Positions 17,388 through 26,403 are shown, counted from the stretch's first letter. The stretch is DNA of 58,693 nucleotides from Spirochaetia bacterium UBA2205 (GCA_002328585.1 DCUV01000055.1:1-58693); one strand, 5' to 3'. Notes: generated by a model not told the origin, from the letters alone. Program-made: numbers and translations.

Positions 17388-19358
17388 ATGAAGAATCTAA
17401 AAGAATTGTTAAAAACATTAAAAGATGAAGATATAGCCGAAAATGAGGTGGAAGTATATGCTGATTCGGTGAAACAGGCTCTTGAATTAGCATCCAGAGA
17501 TCTGGGTGTTGATATATCTGAGCTTGATTATCAGATTTTGGAGAAGGGAACATCAGGTCTATTAGGAATAGGCAGACAACCATATAAAGTATTGGTTAGG
17601 CCTATAAAAGTAGAAGAGGAAGAAGATTTAACAGCGATTGAACAAAAACTGCATGCTGTACCTGAAGTTGATTTGAAAGTTCAGGATGTAGCAAGAAATG
17701 TTGATGGCTCAGCCAAAATTAGAATAACCAAAACAGGCATCTGGTTAACAGTAACTCCGCCGAAAGGTGGAGGGAGACGTGTTGATTTATCTGATGTATC
17801 AAATAGAATTTATTCTCTTAGAATTCAAAATGCTGATCTGGCAAAAATGGAGAAAGAAATCAAACATCCCTCTGGAAGACCAGTAAAAATTGGTGAATGG
17901 ATACCCAATCCTGAATATGATGGGTCTATGACGGTTGAAATTACTGATGATGAGATGAAGGCATATGTTCATTTTGTTCCCCCACGATTTTGTGGCAGAC
18001 ATATGGATGTTGATGATGTTATTGAAGCATTAAAACGATCAGGTGTAGTTACTGGAATTAAAGAACAAAAGATCGCTGAATATCTGGATAGAATGGATTA
18101 TAGCCAACCTCTTTTGGCAGCAGAAGGTACGCCTCCACGACATGGTAAAGATGCATATATTGATTACAAAGTACGAATTGATAAAAGTGGCATTCAATTA
18201 GAAGAGGATGAAAAGGGCCGTGTTGATTTTAAAGATCTGGATCTTCTGGAAAATGTTGTTGTAGGTCAGGTTCTGGCTGTTAAGGTGCCTGCTGAAGAAG
18301 GAGTACCAGGAAGAACAATAACCAATAGAATTATGCCTGCGCGTTCAGGAAAAGATATTCAGATCAAATATGGGAAGGGAACAATTCTGTCGCAGGATGG
18401 AACAGAATTAACAGCGGAAATAAACGGACAGGTTGTATACCAAAATGGTAAGCTCAGCGTTGAGCCAGTTTATGTAGTAAAAGGGGATGTCAGTACTGAA
18501 ACAGGGAATATTGTATTTTTAGGTTCGGTTATCGTTAGTGGGAGCGTACAGGATAATTTTGTTGTAAAGGCTGCAGGAAATATTGAAGTAAAAGGGACAG
18601 TGCAGAAAGCTAATTTAGAAGCTGAAGGTGATATTATAATCCGACAGGGGATAATGGGAAGGGAAGGAGCAAAGATTGAATCGACAGGAGGTTCAATTAT
18701 AGCTAAATTTATTCAAACTGCAAATGTACTGGCCGAAAAAGATGTAATAGTGGCTGAAGGAATAGTTCATTCAAATGTTGATGCAGGTAATAGAATTATT
18801 TGCAATGGAAGAAGGGCACGTATTGTTGGAGGACTTATAAGAGCAGGTGAGGAAGTCAATTCAAAATATATTGGATCAGACTCGTTTACAAAAACAACAG
18901 TACGGGTAGGGATGAATCCAAAGGTATTGCAACAGCTTAATGAACTTGAGGAAAGCAAAAGAAGTATTAATGAAGAATTTGACAGAGTCAGGAAAGATGT
19001 TACGACCCTTACAGTTCAAAAGAATAATTCGGGAGGGCATCTACCTAAAGACAGGGAGGAACTTTTAGGGAAGTTAGTAGCACAAAAACAGAAAATGGAG
19101 CAACGTCTCAATGAAATTAATCTATCGTTGGAAGAATTGAAGGCATATCTTACTATGTTAGAGCAAAAAGGTAAAGTGTGTATAGAAAAATCAATTTTTC
19201 CTGGTGTTGAGATATATATTAAGGACAAACGTTTTAATGTAAAAGACCCATATAGTTATGTTAAGTTTTCTCTTGAAGGGACCGATATCAGGCTTTCTGA
19301 ATATGAACCACCGGATTTAGGTGAAGCACAAAAGCTAATAGCACGGAGGAGACGGTAG
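17388..19358 (+). CDS. Jag_N-DUF342 (FapA family) protein
   Basis: 656 residues. The first 70 residues (VEVYADSVKQALELASRDLG, then LDYQILEKGTSGLLGIGRQ) match the Jag N-terminal domain. The rest is DUF342/FapA (flagellar assembly protein A family): repeated beta-helical segments such as GDVSTETGNIVFLGSVIVSG and NIEVKGTVQKANLEAEGDI, then a coiled coil (about 510-600) and a short beta ending. A role in polar or envelope-linked assembly is suggested by relatives, not proven. It follows fliA by 52 bases and precedes two unnamed genes usually found with it in spirochaetes. Confidence 0.85.
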   Translation: MKNLKELLKTLKDEDIAENEVEVYADSVKQALELASRDLGVDISELDYQILEKGTSGLLGIGRQPYKVLVRPIKVEEEEDLTAIEQKLHAVPEVDLKVQDVARNVDGSAKIRITKTGIWLTVTPPKGGGRRVDLSDVSNRIYSLRIQNADLAKMEKEIKHPSGRPVKIGEWIPNPEYDGSMTVEITDDEMKAYVHFVPPRFCGRHMDVDDVIEALKRSGVVTGIKEQKIAEYLDRMDYSQPLLAAEGTPPRHGKDAYIDYKVRIDKSGIQLEEDEKGRVDFKDLDLLENVVVGQVLAVKVPAEEGVPGRTITNRIMPARSGKDIQIKYGKGTILSQDGTELTAEINGQVVYQNGKLSVEPVYVVKGDVSTETGNIVFLGSVIVSGSVQDNFVVKAAGNIEVKGTVQKANLEAEGDIIIRQGIMGREGAKIESTGGSIIAKFIQTANVLAEKDVIVAEGIVHSNVDAGNRIICNGRRARIVGGLIRAGEEVNSKYIGSDSFTKTTVRVGMNPKVLQQLNELEESKRSINEEFDRVRKDVTTLTVQKNNSGGHLPKDREELLGKLVAQKQKMEQRLNEINLSLEELKAYLTMLEQKGKVCIEKSIFPGVEIYIKDKRFNVKDPYSYVKFSLEGTDIRLSEYEPPDLGEAQKLIARRRR

Positions 19359-19386
19359 ATAAAAAAAAATTATTCAGGAGAATCCA

Positions 19387-19698
19387 ATGGCTATAAAACC
19401 AATTGATCTGCAAACTAATATTGCACAGATGATAGAAGTTGCTCGTGGTGAGCATTCCCGCAATGTTGCGGTTGTTGAGCAGCAGCACATATTGAGTAAG
19501 GAATCTCAGGATAAAACCAATATACAAAAAGAAAAAGTTGAGGAAAATAAAAAAGCTGAACGTACAATAATACTTAATGAGGAAAAACAATTTAAAAAGG
19601 GAAAACAACAAAAAGACTTTGATAAAAAAGACAAAGAAGCAAAACAAGAAATCTTTGAAGATGAAGCAATTGGGAAAATTATTGATGTTAAAAAATAA
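19387..19698 (+). CDS. Small charged hypothetical protein of the flagellar cluster
   Basis: 103 residues, function unknown. It starts MAIKPIDLQTNIAQMIEVA, a pattern I associate with a short conserved spirochaete protein encoded next to the DUF342 gene. The remainder is almost entirely Lys/Glu/Asp/Gln and probably helical or disordered. A TTCAGGAG ribosome binding site supports ATG 19387. It has no membrane helix or signal. Location, small size and charge would fit an adaptor or chaperone, but this is speculation. Confidence 0.65.
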   Translation: MAIKPIDLQTNIAQMIEVARGEHSRNVAVVEQQHILSKESQDKTNIQKEKVEENKKAERTIILNEEKQFKKGKQQKDFDKKDKEAKQEIFEDEAIGKIIDVKK

Positions 19699-19717
19699 AG
19701 ATAATGAAGGATAACTG

Positions 19718-20584
19718 ATGCAGCTTATTATACTCATAATGGTTAATATACTCATAGCTTCAGTATTTTATTTAGTAATTTCATTAAAACTAGAACGTTC
19801 TGCTACTGAATTTAGATCAAAACGGTTACGAAAAGAGATGGAAGAACTTATAAATGAATTTAATAATACGGCTGAACGTAATTTATCCTTACTGGAATAT
19901 AAAATAAACATATTGCGCGAGTTATTAAAAAGAGGAGATGCGCTCAATGGCATAGATATCACAATAGATGATGAAAATGTGCAGCCATTGTCTGCTGAAA
20001 AAAGTAAAACAAAATCGCATAATAGAAAAAATAATCTGACAGCAGAAACTAAAAATACTGGCAAGAAACATGATGCTATTATTGCAGATATAATAAATCA
20101 ACGTAATGTTGTGAACGAAATGCAGAGTGATTTTAATAATGAAAAGAGTATAAATAAACAAAACAACATTGAATCTCCTATTATGGAAGGGAATAGTGCA
20201 ATTCCATCAGTGAAAGAGCAATTGTTGGAACTTAGCCGGATTATTGTTGCCAGAATAAAGGAATATATTAAATACAAGTATAAAAAGAATGTTGCAATGA
20301 AAGATTTATCTGATGTACATTATCATGAAATGCAGGATATGTCGACAACATCATTTCAAAGTGATAGTTATATACTTGAGGAATCAATGACAAAAACTTC
20401 AGAAGAAGATACCTCAAATGTAGATGAAACTGTTTTACAGCAGATGTATGAAAATGCTGATGACAAATACCTGTTTATAGCTAAATTATACAGCCGGGGA
20501 TATACATTACAGATGCTATCGAAAATATCTGGAATCACAATAAGTGAAATATCACTTATTTTGAATCTTTCAACGAAACAATGA
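19718..20584 (+). CDS. Membrane-anchored DUF6115-like protein
   Basis: 288 residues. One N-terminal membrane helix (LIILIMVNILIASVFYLVIS) is followed by a coiled coil (about residues 25-70), a long polar low-complexity stretch and a C-terminal helix-turn-helix-like unit (KLYSRGYTLQMLSKISGITI). This layout resembles DUF6115 proteins found beside flagellar genes in Bacillota. I infer a single-pass protein with a long cytoplasmic tail ending in a small binding domain. Function unknown. It stands between the DUF342 block and cheR. Confidence 0.6.
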   Translation: MQLIILIMVNILIASVFYLVISLKLERSATEFRSKRLRKEMEELINEFNNTAERNLSLLEYKINILRELLKRGDALNGIDITIDDENVQPLSAEKSKTKSHNRKNNLTAETKNTGKKHDAIIADIINQRNVVNEMQSDFNNEKSINKQNNIESPIMEGNSAIPSVKEQLLELSRIIVARIKEYIKYKYKKNVAMKDLSDVHYHEMQDMSTTSFQSDSYILEESMTKTSEEDTSNVDETVLQQMYENADDKYLFIAKLYSRGYTLQMLSKISGITISEISLILNLSTKQ

Positions 20585-20615
20585 TTGCTGAATTGCTACT
20601 TTTCTATGGTGGAAT

Positions 20616-21467
20616 ATGATTGACTTCACGAATATAAAGCGTTTAACCGAAGAAGAATTTTATAAGTTTGCAAAATTAATATATGACGAAAGTGGAATTT
20701 TTTTAAAAGAATCAAAAATTACCCTTCTATCGAATCGCCTGCGTAAAAGACTCAGGGCATTAAATCTTTCTGAGTTTTCTGATTATTTTAATTATATTAG
20801 CGCTCTTAAAGATAAAAGCAAAGAGATTGAAGAGCTGCTTGATGTTGTTTCAACAAATGAAACTTATTTTTTCAGAAATGAACGACAATTTGACGCATTG
20901 AAGGATTATTGTATCCCGGAAATTATCAAAAAAAAGAATGAAAAAAAACTGAAAATATGGAGTGCAGGCTGTTCAACAGGCGAAGAACCTTATACTATTG
21001 CGATATGTGTTTTGGAATCACGAATACTTTTATCAGATTGGAATGTTTCGATCGTAGCTACTGATATTGCACCATCAGTTCTTGAATTTGCACGTATTGG
21101 AAAGTATACGGGCAGGCGAATAGAGAAAGTTCCACTTGAAATTTTAAAAAAATACTTTACACAAATGCCTGATAATCCTGAAGTGTATGAAGTTAAGGAT
21201 GAGTTAAAAAAACTTGTTGCATTTTCATATCTTAATCTTTTTAAAAATTCTTATCCAGAAAATGTTGATATTATATTCTGTCGAAATGTTATGATTTATT
21301 TTGATCGTTCTCGTCAAAAAGAATTGATCGCTAATTTTTATAATATTTTGAATCCATGGGGATATTTATTTATTGGCCATTCAGAAACCTTGCATGCCCT
21401 GTCCGATGATTTCCAATATGTAAAAATAATGGATTCGCCTGTATATGTTCCAAAGGAGAAAGTATAA
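20616..21467 (+). CDS. cheR: Chemotaxis protein methyltransferase CheR
   Basis: 283 residues. The all-helical N-domain (FYKFAKLIYDESGIFLKESK) precedes the SAM-binding domain. Visible are STNETYFFRNERQFDAL, the SAM motif WSAGCSTGEEPYTIAI and VDIIFCRNVMIYFDR, all characteristic of CheR. It methylates glutamates on chemoreceptors. No C-terminal pentapeptide-binding extension is seen beyond the core. It overlaps cheD by one base, joining receptor methylation with deamidation. Confidence 0.96.
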   Translation: MIDFTNIKRLTEEEFYKFAKLIYDESGIFLKESKITLLSNRLRKRLRALNLSEFSDYFNYISALKDKSKEIEELLDVVSTNETYFFRNERQFDALKDYCIPEIIKKKNEKKLKIWSAGCSTGEEPYTIAICVLESRILLSDWNVSIVATDIAPSVLEFARIGKYTGRRIEKVPLEILKKYFTQMPDNPEVYEVKDELKKLVAFSYLNLFKNSYPENVDIIFCRNVMIYFDRSRQKELIANFYNILNPWGYLFIGHSETLHALSDDFQYVKIMDSPVYVPKEKV

Positions 21468-21946
21468 TGGAATTCCAACTAATTACAGTTTCGATAGCTG
21501 ATTATAAGGTATCTCATTCACCGGATATATTACGAACAATTTTAGGTTCATGTGTAGGCATATGCCTTTATGATCTGGAGAACAAAGTTGGCGGATTGGC
21601 ACATATTATGTTGCCTGAAAACAACGATAAGTCAACAAATCCTAAAAAATATGCCGATAGCGCTATAGCACTTATGATTGATGAGATGGTACAAAACGGG
21701 GCAAATCCTGAATTGCTTGTTGCTAAAATAATTGGTGGTGCTTCAATGTTTAAGATGCCAGAAAATTCATTTATTGGTTCTATAGGTATAAATAATGTCC
21801 AGAAGGTTAGAGAAGTATTGGATAAATATCATATCAATATTATTGCTGAGGATGTATTGGGAGATTATGGTAGAACAGTAGATTTTTTTCTTGAAAGTGG
21901 TAAATTGAAAATTAAGTCATTAGGACGTGAAGATAAAGAGATGTAG
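21467..21946 (+). CDS. cheD: Chemoreceptor glutamine deamidase CheD
   Basis: 159 residues. CheD deamidates receptor glutamines and can interact with CheC-type phosphatases. The catalytic cysteine lies in LGSCVGICLYD and the histidine in GGLAHIMLPE; the later KIIGGASMF and IGINNVQKVREVL segments are also family hallmarks. The start overlaps the cheR stop (TAATG) with AAAGGAG just upstream. FliY of this cluster has a CheC-like domain and is a possible functional partner; that is inference. Confidence 0.96.
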   Translation: MEFQLITVSIADYKVSHSPDILRTILGSCVGICLYDLENKVGGLAHIMLPENNDKSTNPKKYADSAIALMIDEMVQNGANPELLVAKIIGGASMFKMPENSFIGSIGINNVQKVREVLDKYHINIIAEDVLGDYGRTVDFFLESGKLKIKSLGREDKEM

Positions 21947-21958
21947 CGAGATTATAGT

Positions 21959-22825
21959 ATGGAAAGTATGACAGGTTATGCATTTATAGAACAAAGTACT
22001 GATCAGTTTACATTCTCAATTGAAGTAAAAACATTAAATTCTAAATATCTGGAGGTTTATACAAATATACCTAAGATATTAAAATATGAGGATGATACTA
22101 TCAATACTATTTTAAAAAAAAGTTTTGAACGTGGAAAAGTTGAATTTAACATTGACATTTACGATTGGGTGGAATCGAGACCTGTCCATATTAATAAACA
22201 GATATTGTTGAAATATTATCATGAAGTACAAAAAGCATTATCAAGTTTAAAAATTGCAGCAGGTTTTTCTGTTGATGCTTTACTGCAACTTGATGGGGTT
22301 GTTCATAAAGAGCGTTCAATTCTTTCAAAAAAATCAAAGAATGACATATATAACGCATTACAAAAATCGATTAATGCCGCTACTAAAATGCGCCAGAAAG
22401 AAGGGAAATCTGTTAAAAAAGATCTTGAATCTTCTTTAAAAATAATTGAACATGCATGTATAGATATCCGTAAACAAGCCCATGCTGTTGCTGAATATCA
22501 ATTTAGCAGATTAAAAAAATCAATAGAATCATTATTGCATAGTAAAATAGATGAAAACAGATTGTATACAGAAATTGCGATTTTAGCGGATAAGCAAGAT
22601 ATTAATGAAGAACTGTCACGTATGAATGATCATATAGTAAAGTTTAAAGAAATAATGGCTGGTGAAGGACAGCTTGGCAGACAATTAGACTTCCTGGCGC
22701 AGGAGATGTTTAGAGAGGTTAATACTATAGGCTCCAAATCAAATAATACTGTTATTGCCCATAAAGTTGTTGAAGTGAAAAATCATATAGATAAAATACG
22801 GGAACAATGCAGGAACATAGTTTAA
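21959..22825 (+). CDS. yicC: YicC family endoribonuclease
   Basis: 288 residues. It begins MESMTGYAFIEQ, close to the MxSMTGYG start of YicC proteins, and contains the SIEVKTLNSKYLEV segment. The C-terminal DUF1732 half has AILADKQDINEELSRMNDHI and RQLDFLAQEMFREVNTIGSK, both strongly family-specific. YicC-type proteins act as RNases in E. coli and Bacillus. It opens the set yicC-remA-gmk-rpoZ, an order seen in Bacillota and other phyla, 12 bases after cheD. Confidence 0.95.
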   Translation: MESMTGYAFIEQSTDQFTFSIEVKTLNSKYLEVYTNIPKILKYEDDTINTILKKSFERGKVEFNIDIYDWVESRPVHINKQILLKYYHEVQKALSSLKIAAGFSVDALLQLDGVVHKERSILSKKSKNDIYNALQKSINAATKMRQKEGKSVKKDLESSLKIIEHACIDIRKQAHAVAEYQFSRLKKSIESLLHSKIDENRLYTEIAILADKQDINEELSRMNDHIVKFKEIMAGEGQLGRQLDFLAQEMFREVNTIGSKSNNTVIAHKVVEVKNHIDKIREQCRNIV

Positions 22826-22839
22826 AAAGGAATTGAATA

Positions 22840-23094
22840 ATGAAATCAACAACATTAATTAATATAGGATTTGGTAATGCTGTTGTTGCTGAACGTGTTA
22901 TTGCTGTTATTACTCCTGTATCAGCTTCAGGAAAACGATTGCGTGAGGAGGCAAAAGAAAACAGTATGCTTATTGATGCAACACATGGCCGGAAAACGCG
23001 TGCTATAATTATAATGGATAGTAATCATGTGATACTATCAGCCATGCAGCCTGAAACAATAGCAAATAGATTGAGTCAAAGCGAAGAAGGATGA
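22840..23094 (+). CDS. remA: RemA-like regulatory protein (DUF370)
   Basis: 84 residues. The sequence matches DUF370/RemA throughout: INIGFGNAVVAERVIAVITP, SASGKRLREEAKE, and DATHGRKTRAIIIMDS. In Bacillus subtilis RemA is a DNA-binding regulator of biofilm matrix genes. In most bacteria it sits between yicC and gmk, as here. AAAAAGGAATTG precedes the ATG. It overlaps gmk by 4 bases (ATGA). The regulon in this organism cannot be inferred. Confidence 0.94.
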   Translation: MKSTTLINIGFGNAVVAERVIAVITPVSASGKRLREEAKENSMLIDATHGRKTRAIIIMDSNHVILSAMQPETIANRLSQSEEG

Positions 23095-23711
23095 TGATAG
23101 CAATAATTATTTCAGCACCTTCCGGTGCAGGGAAAACAACGCTTATTGAGAAACTTATTATACAGAATCCAATTTATGAGTTTGCTATTTCGACTACGAC
23201 ACGACCCATACGGTCAAATGAAATGGAAGGGAAAGATTATTACTATGTAAGTTATGATGAATTTATGAAAATGGTGGATAATAATGAGTTTGTGGAGTGG
23301 GCAAAGGTTCATGATAATTATTATGGTACAACCAAAAAAGAGATTGACAGAATAAAAGCTAATTCAAAAATACCTATTTTTGATGTAGACGTTCAGGGAG
23401 CACGTGCTTTACGTAATAAGTTACAAAAGGTTGTTTCAATATTTATTATTCCACCGTCAATTAAAGAGCTTGAAAAGCGTTTGCGTCACCGATCAACGGA
23501 AACACAGCAACAAATTAAAATAAGATTGACAAATGCTGTGAGTGAATTGCGTGAATACATCAATTATGATTATATTGTTGTAAATGATGAATTACAGAAA
23601 GCCTCAGAAGATCTTGGTGCTATTTTAAAGACAATCATTCTCAGGCGGGAATTTAAGGAAAAAGCAGTTAAACATTTGCTGGAGGGTGTACATGATTATA
23701 CCATTAGATAA
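23091..23711 (+). CDS. gmk: Guanylate kinase
   Basis: 206 residues. Makes GDP from GMP and ATP. The P-loop is SAPSGAGKTTLIEKL near the start, followed by the GMP-binding STTTRPIRSNEMEGKDYYYV and EFVEWAKVHDNYYGT, with FDVDVQGARALR further on. Normal length. The start overlaps remA (ATGA), though an adjacent ATG at 23094 is equally possible. The 3' end overlaps rpoZ by about 20 bases. Confidence 0.96.
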   Translation: MMIAIIISAPSGAGKTTLIEKLIIQNPIYEFAISTTTRPIRSNEMEGKDYYYVSYDEFMKMVDNNEFVEWAKVHDNYYGTTKKEIDRIKANSKIPIFDVDVQGARALRNKLQKVVSIFIIPPSIKELEKRLRHRSTETQQQIKIRLTNAVSELREYINYDYIVVNDELQKASEDLGAILKTIILRREFKEKAVKHLLEGVHDYTIR

Positions 23712-23895
23712 AATTATAGCACTGGAAGATAATAGATATATCTTTTCGTGTGCGGCAATGAAAGTAGTAGATAAATTAGGTAATATTGAAGGATATCCTG
23801 AAACTGACAAAAACTGGAAAGTTGTGCCACATATATTGCACATTATGATGGATGGAACTATTAAGTATGAATTTAAGGAAGAGTTGAGCGATTGA
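23692..23895 (+). CDS. rpoZ: RNA polymerase omega subunit
   Basis: 67 residues from ATG 23692, which has GGAGGG about six bases upstream; an in-frame GTG at 23686 lies inside that binding site. LDKIIALEDNRYIFSCAAMK matches the helical core of omega proteins. The remainder is short and less conserved. Position right after gmk is the standard place for rpoZ. Omega helps assemble beta' into RNA polymerase. The call rests on the N-terminal motif and gene order. Confidence 0.85.
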   Translation: MIIPLDKIIALEDNRYIFSCAAMKVVDKLGNIEGYPETDKNWKVVPHILHIMMDGTIKYEFKEELSD

Positions 23896-23899
23896 TTAT

Positions 23900-24838
23900 T
23901 TGAAATGGTGTTTTTTTATACGGGTGAAAAAGGTTAACAAAAAGAAAGCAGTTATTCTTGTTGGACCAACAGCATCAGGTAAATCAGATATATCGCTTTC
24001 AATAGCTAACAACCTATTTGAGATAGTTTCGGTAGATTCGGCTCAGGTATATAAATATATGGATATTGGTACAGGGAAGGTTTCCCCGTACCATCGATCT
24101 TTGATAACACATTATTGTATTGATATTGTCAATCCTGATTACTGGTTTACCGCTGGTGATTTCTGTAGAGAAGCAACAAGGGCAGTTGAAACAATATTGC
24201 AACATGATAAAATTCCGTTGTTTGTTGGAGGAACAGGATTATATATTCACGCTTTTTTCTATGGATTAGCAAAACTTCCCCAGATTGATAGCAAAATAAA
24301 AGAGGAATTACATGCTGAGTTGCAACTTAAGGGAATACAGGCTCTTTATAAGGAACTATCGCACCATGATAAAGCCTGGGCTGATAAAATCCATCCCAAT
24401 GATACACAACGGATTTTACGGGGTTTGGAAGTATTCAGAGCTACAGGATTACCATTATCGCAATTTTTACAATCTGATCATATGAAAAGCGATCTTGAAA
24501 TTCTTTTAATTGCACTTGATATAGATAGGGATATACTATATAAGCGCATTGAGTGCAGAGTAGATACCATGATTAACAATGGATTGGTAGAAGAAGTAGA
24601 AAAATTGCGAGCAATGGGATATACTCAAGATTTAAATTCGCAGAAAGCAATAGGGTATATTCAGTTGCACAGGGTTCTGAATAATGATATCTCGTTGAGC
24701 GATGCAATAGAAGAAATAAAATTGCAAACAAAACACTATGCTAAAAGGCAGATTACATGGTTTAAGCGATATAAACCTTTATGGATGCCAGCAGATGATT
24801 GTAAGGGAATAAAAAAAATTATCAGCGAATGGATATAA
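23900..24838 (+). CDS. miaA: tRNA dimethylallyltransferase MiaA
   Basis: 312 residues. Adds an isopentenyl group to A37 of tRNAs that read UNN codons. The P-loop is GPTASGKSDISLSIA; VSVDSAQVYKYMDIGTGK, DYWFTAGDF and FVGGTGLYIHA follow, then DTQRILRGLEVFRATG and QTKHYAKRQITWFKR. The longest frame begins with TTG 23900; a GTG at 23924 would start closer to the family norm. Neither has a clear ribosome binding site, so the start is uncertain. hfq follows 102 bases later, the common miaA-hfq pairing. Confidence 0.95.
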   Translation: MKWCFFIRVKKVNKKKAVILVGPTASGKSDISLSIANNLFEIVSVDSAQVYKYMDIGTGKVSPYHRSLITHYCIDIVNPDYWFTAGDFCREATRAVETILQHDKIPLFVGGTGLYIHAFFYGLAKLPQIDSKIKEELHAELQLKGIQALYKELSHHDKAWADKIHPNDTQRILRGLEVFRATGLPLSQFLQSDHMKSDLEILLIALDIDRDILYKRIECRVDTMINNGLVEEVEKLRAMGYTQDLNSQKAIGYIQLHRVLNNDISLSDAIEEIKLQTKHYAKRQITWFKRYKPLWMPADDCKGIKKIISEWI

Positions 24839-24940
24839 TATGCATTAAAAAATTATTGATATTGTTTTTCATAAATGATATGTAATTCTATAATCTTGCA
24901 AAACAATATAAAAATTTAATAAAAATAAAGAGGTTGCACA

Positions 24941-25171
24941 ATGGGCAAACAAACAAAAAATTTACAGGACACTTTTCTTAATGCAGCACGAAAGGATAAG
25001 GTGGAAATCACTATTTACCTTATGAACGGCGTACCCATCAAAGGGAAGGTCATTAGCTTTGACAGTTTTACTATATTGGTTGATGTTGACAAGAAACAAA
25101 ATCTGATTTATAAGCATGCTATTTCAACAATTATGCCATCAAAACCGGTGCAATATAAAGATGAAGAATAG
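24941..25171 (+). CDS. hfq: RNA-binding protein Hfq
   Basis: 76 residues, typical for Hfq. Sm1 motif region reads LQDTFLNAARKDKVEITIYL with NGVPIKGKVISFD, and Sm2 ends with YKHAISTIMP, matching the KHAIST consensus. Hfq is a hexameric chaperone for small RNAs and mRNAs. AAAGAGG precedes ATG 24941, and AT-rich sequence upstream probably holds a promoter. The last residues are short, without the long acidic tail of enterobacterial Hfq. Confidence 0.96.
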   Translation: MGKQTKNLQDTFLNAARKDKVEITIYLMNGVPIKGKVISFDSFTILVDVDKKQNLIYKHAISTIMPSKPVQYKDEE

Positions 25172-25174
25172 CGT

Positions 25175-26059
25175 ATGAGTAAGTTCAAAAAAATGGTTGT
25201 TGCAGCATTTATAATTGCTGCTGCTGTTTATATTTTTGTAAAGGCGGTTGTTTTTGTTGGAGATGATGTTGTAGCCATTGTAACTGATACAGAATATCAG
25301 ATTATCGGGCTTTTAAAAAAAGGTGTGAATGTAGTACCTCAGGCTTTATTTCATCCGGTCAGAGTAACTTATATTCCTCTCTATGGTAGTTGTAAAGCTG
25401 ATATTATTGTCCCCATACCACCACTTGAAAAAATTAAAAGTAAGAATTATTCGATAACAGTACCCGTATCAATCCAGTATACTTTTGATGCTGGTAAGCT
25501 TAAACTTGATTTAAAAAGTATGCATTCCAATGCTGATTATGTAAAAGAGATTATTACAATAGCATTGGTTGATGCTGTCAATACTCAGTTCAGGAAATAT
25601 CTTGTTCCTGTATATCAATATTTTCCGTTGCAGGCAAATTTTCAGAATGAATTTATTGTTGTAATTAACACTGTAAAAGAGGTATGTGCAAAAAGAGGAC
25701 TTGTTGTTGATGATGTCAAAATTGGTAATGTTTATCTCCCGGATTATGCAATATATGCAGAAGGGAAACGCTTTTTGCAGGAGTTATTACAACAGGAAAA
25801 GGATAATGCATTGCAGCTTGCCAGATTGCAGCAAAAACTTAATGAAGATGGTTTAGCAAGCAAACAACGCCTGGAGCATCTTGAAAAGATATCAGAGTTG
25901 ATTCAAAAAAATAAGGATATTTTACGCTATATTTATATTGACAAATTAGCTGATAATGTGAGGGTGATAGTGACCTCAGATAATGAGGCACAGTTTGATA
26001 TCTTCAATACTGAAGATTATGGGACTGTTAAAAGTGATGTAGATAACTTTAAAAAATAG
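25175..26059 (+). CDS. SPFH/Band-7-like single-pass membrane protein
   Basis: 294 residues. One N-terminal membrane helix (MVVAAFIIAAAVYIFVKAVV) leads directly into a beta-rich domain: VAIVTDTEYQIIGLLKKGVN, then YSITVPVSIQYTFDAGKLKL and a YVKEIITIALVDAVN helix. A coiled coil (about residues 200-250) follows. This order resembles SPFH/Band-7 (prohibitin/HflK-like) proteins, though overall similarity looks weak. It begins three bases after hfq and is probably cotranscribed. HflK/HflC also lie near hfq in proteobacteria, which makes the parallel interesting but not conclusive. Confidence 0.5.
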   Translation: MSKFKKMVVAAFIIAAAVYIFVKAVVFVGDDVVAIVTDTEYQIIGLLKKGVNVVPQALFHPVRVTYIPLYGSCKADIIVPIPPLEKIKSKNYSITVPVSIQYTFDAGKLKLDLKSMHSNADYVKEIITIALVDAVNTQFRKYLVPVYQYFPLQANFQNEFIVVINTVKEVCAKRGLVVDDVKIGNVYLPDYAIYAEGKRFLQELLQQEKDNALQLARLQQKLNEDGLASKQRLEHLEKISELIQKNKDILRYIYIDKLADNVRVIVTSDNEAQFDIFNTEDYGTVKSDVDNFKK

Positions 26060-26236
26060 TATCTGAATAGTTGGTTAATTTATATTTTTGCAAAAAATTG
26101 TAGCTGCATATAAGTATTTTTTAAAAGGTAATAATATTTTTTGTTTTTCCTTGGATTTTTTGTCCTGATAGTGAATTTGATATTGTATCATAATGCTACA
26201 GTGATATATTTTATATAATAAGGAGAGTTAAACAAT

Positions 26237-26332
26237 ATGCCCTGTGGTAGGAAGCGAAAGCAAAGAAAAATTGCAAATCACAAACGAAAAAAAAGAAGAA
26301 GACTTAATCGTCACAAGAAGAAATTACGATAA
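26237..26332 (+). CDS. Very small basic COX24/AURKAIP1-domain protein (probable small-subunit ribosomal protein)
   Basis: 31 residues, about half of them Lys or Arg: MPCGRKRKQRKIANHKRKKR and then eleven more of the same kind. It resembles the short bacterial COX24/AURKAIP1 C-terminal domain proteins, which begin MPSGKKRKR...ATHKRKKR. The mitochondrial counterpart is small-subunit protein mS38. An AAGGAGAG ribosome binding site lies seven to ten bases upstream, and a hairpin follows nine bases after the stop. It is therefore a compact independent gene. Binding to 16S rRNA is inferred from the family. Confidence 0.85.
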   Translation: MPCGRKRKQRKIANHKRKKRRRLNRHKKKLR

Positions 26333-26340
26333 TGTAAGTG

Positions 26341-26378
26341 GAAAGGAGATTGGCAAACATTTGAGTCAATCTCTTTTC
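26341..26378 (+). terminator. Intrinsic-terminator-like hairpin
   Basis: GAAAGGAGATTG (26341-26352) pairs with CAATCTCTTTTC (26367-26378) through 12 base pairs including one G-U, with a 14-base loop, followed by TATTTTAATAT. It lies between the COX24-type gene and the next gene. The T-run is weak, so termination may be partial. Confidence 0.65.
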
Positions 26379-26403
26379 TATTTTAATATATAAAGGTTGT
26401 ATA

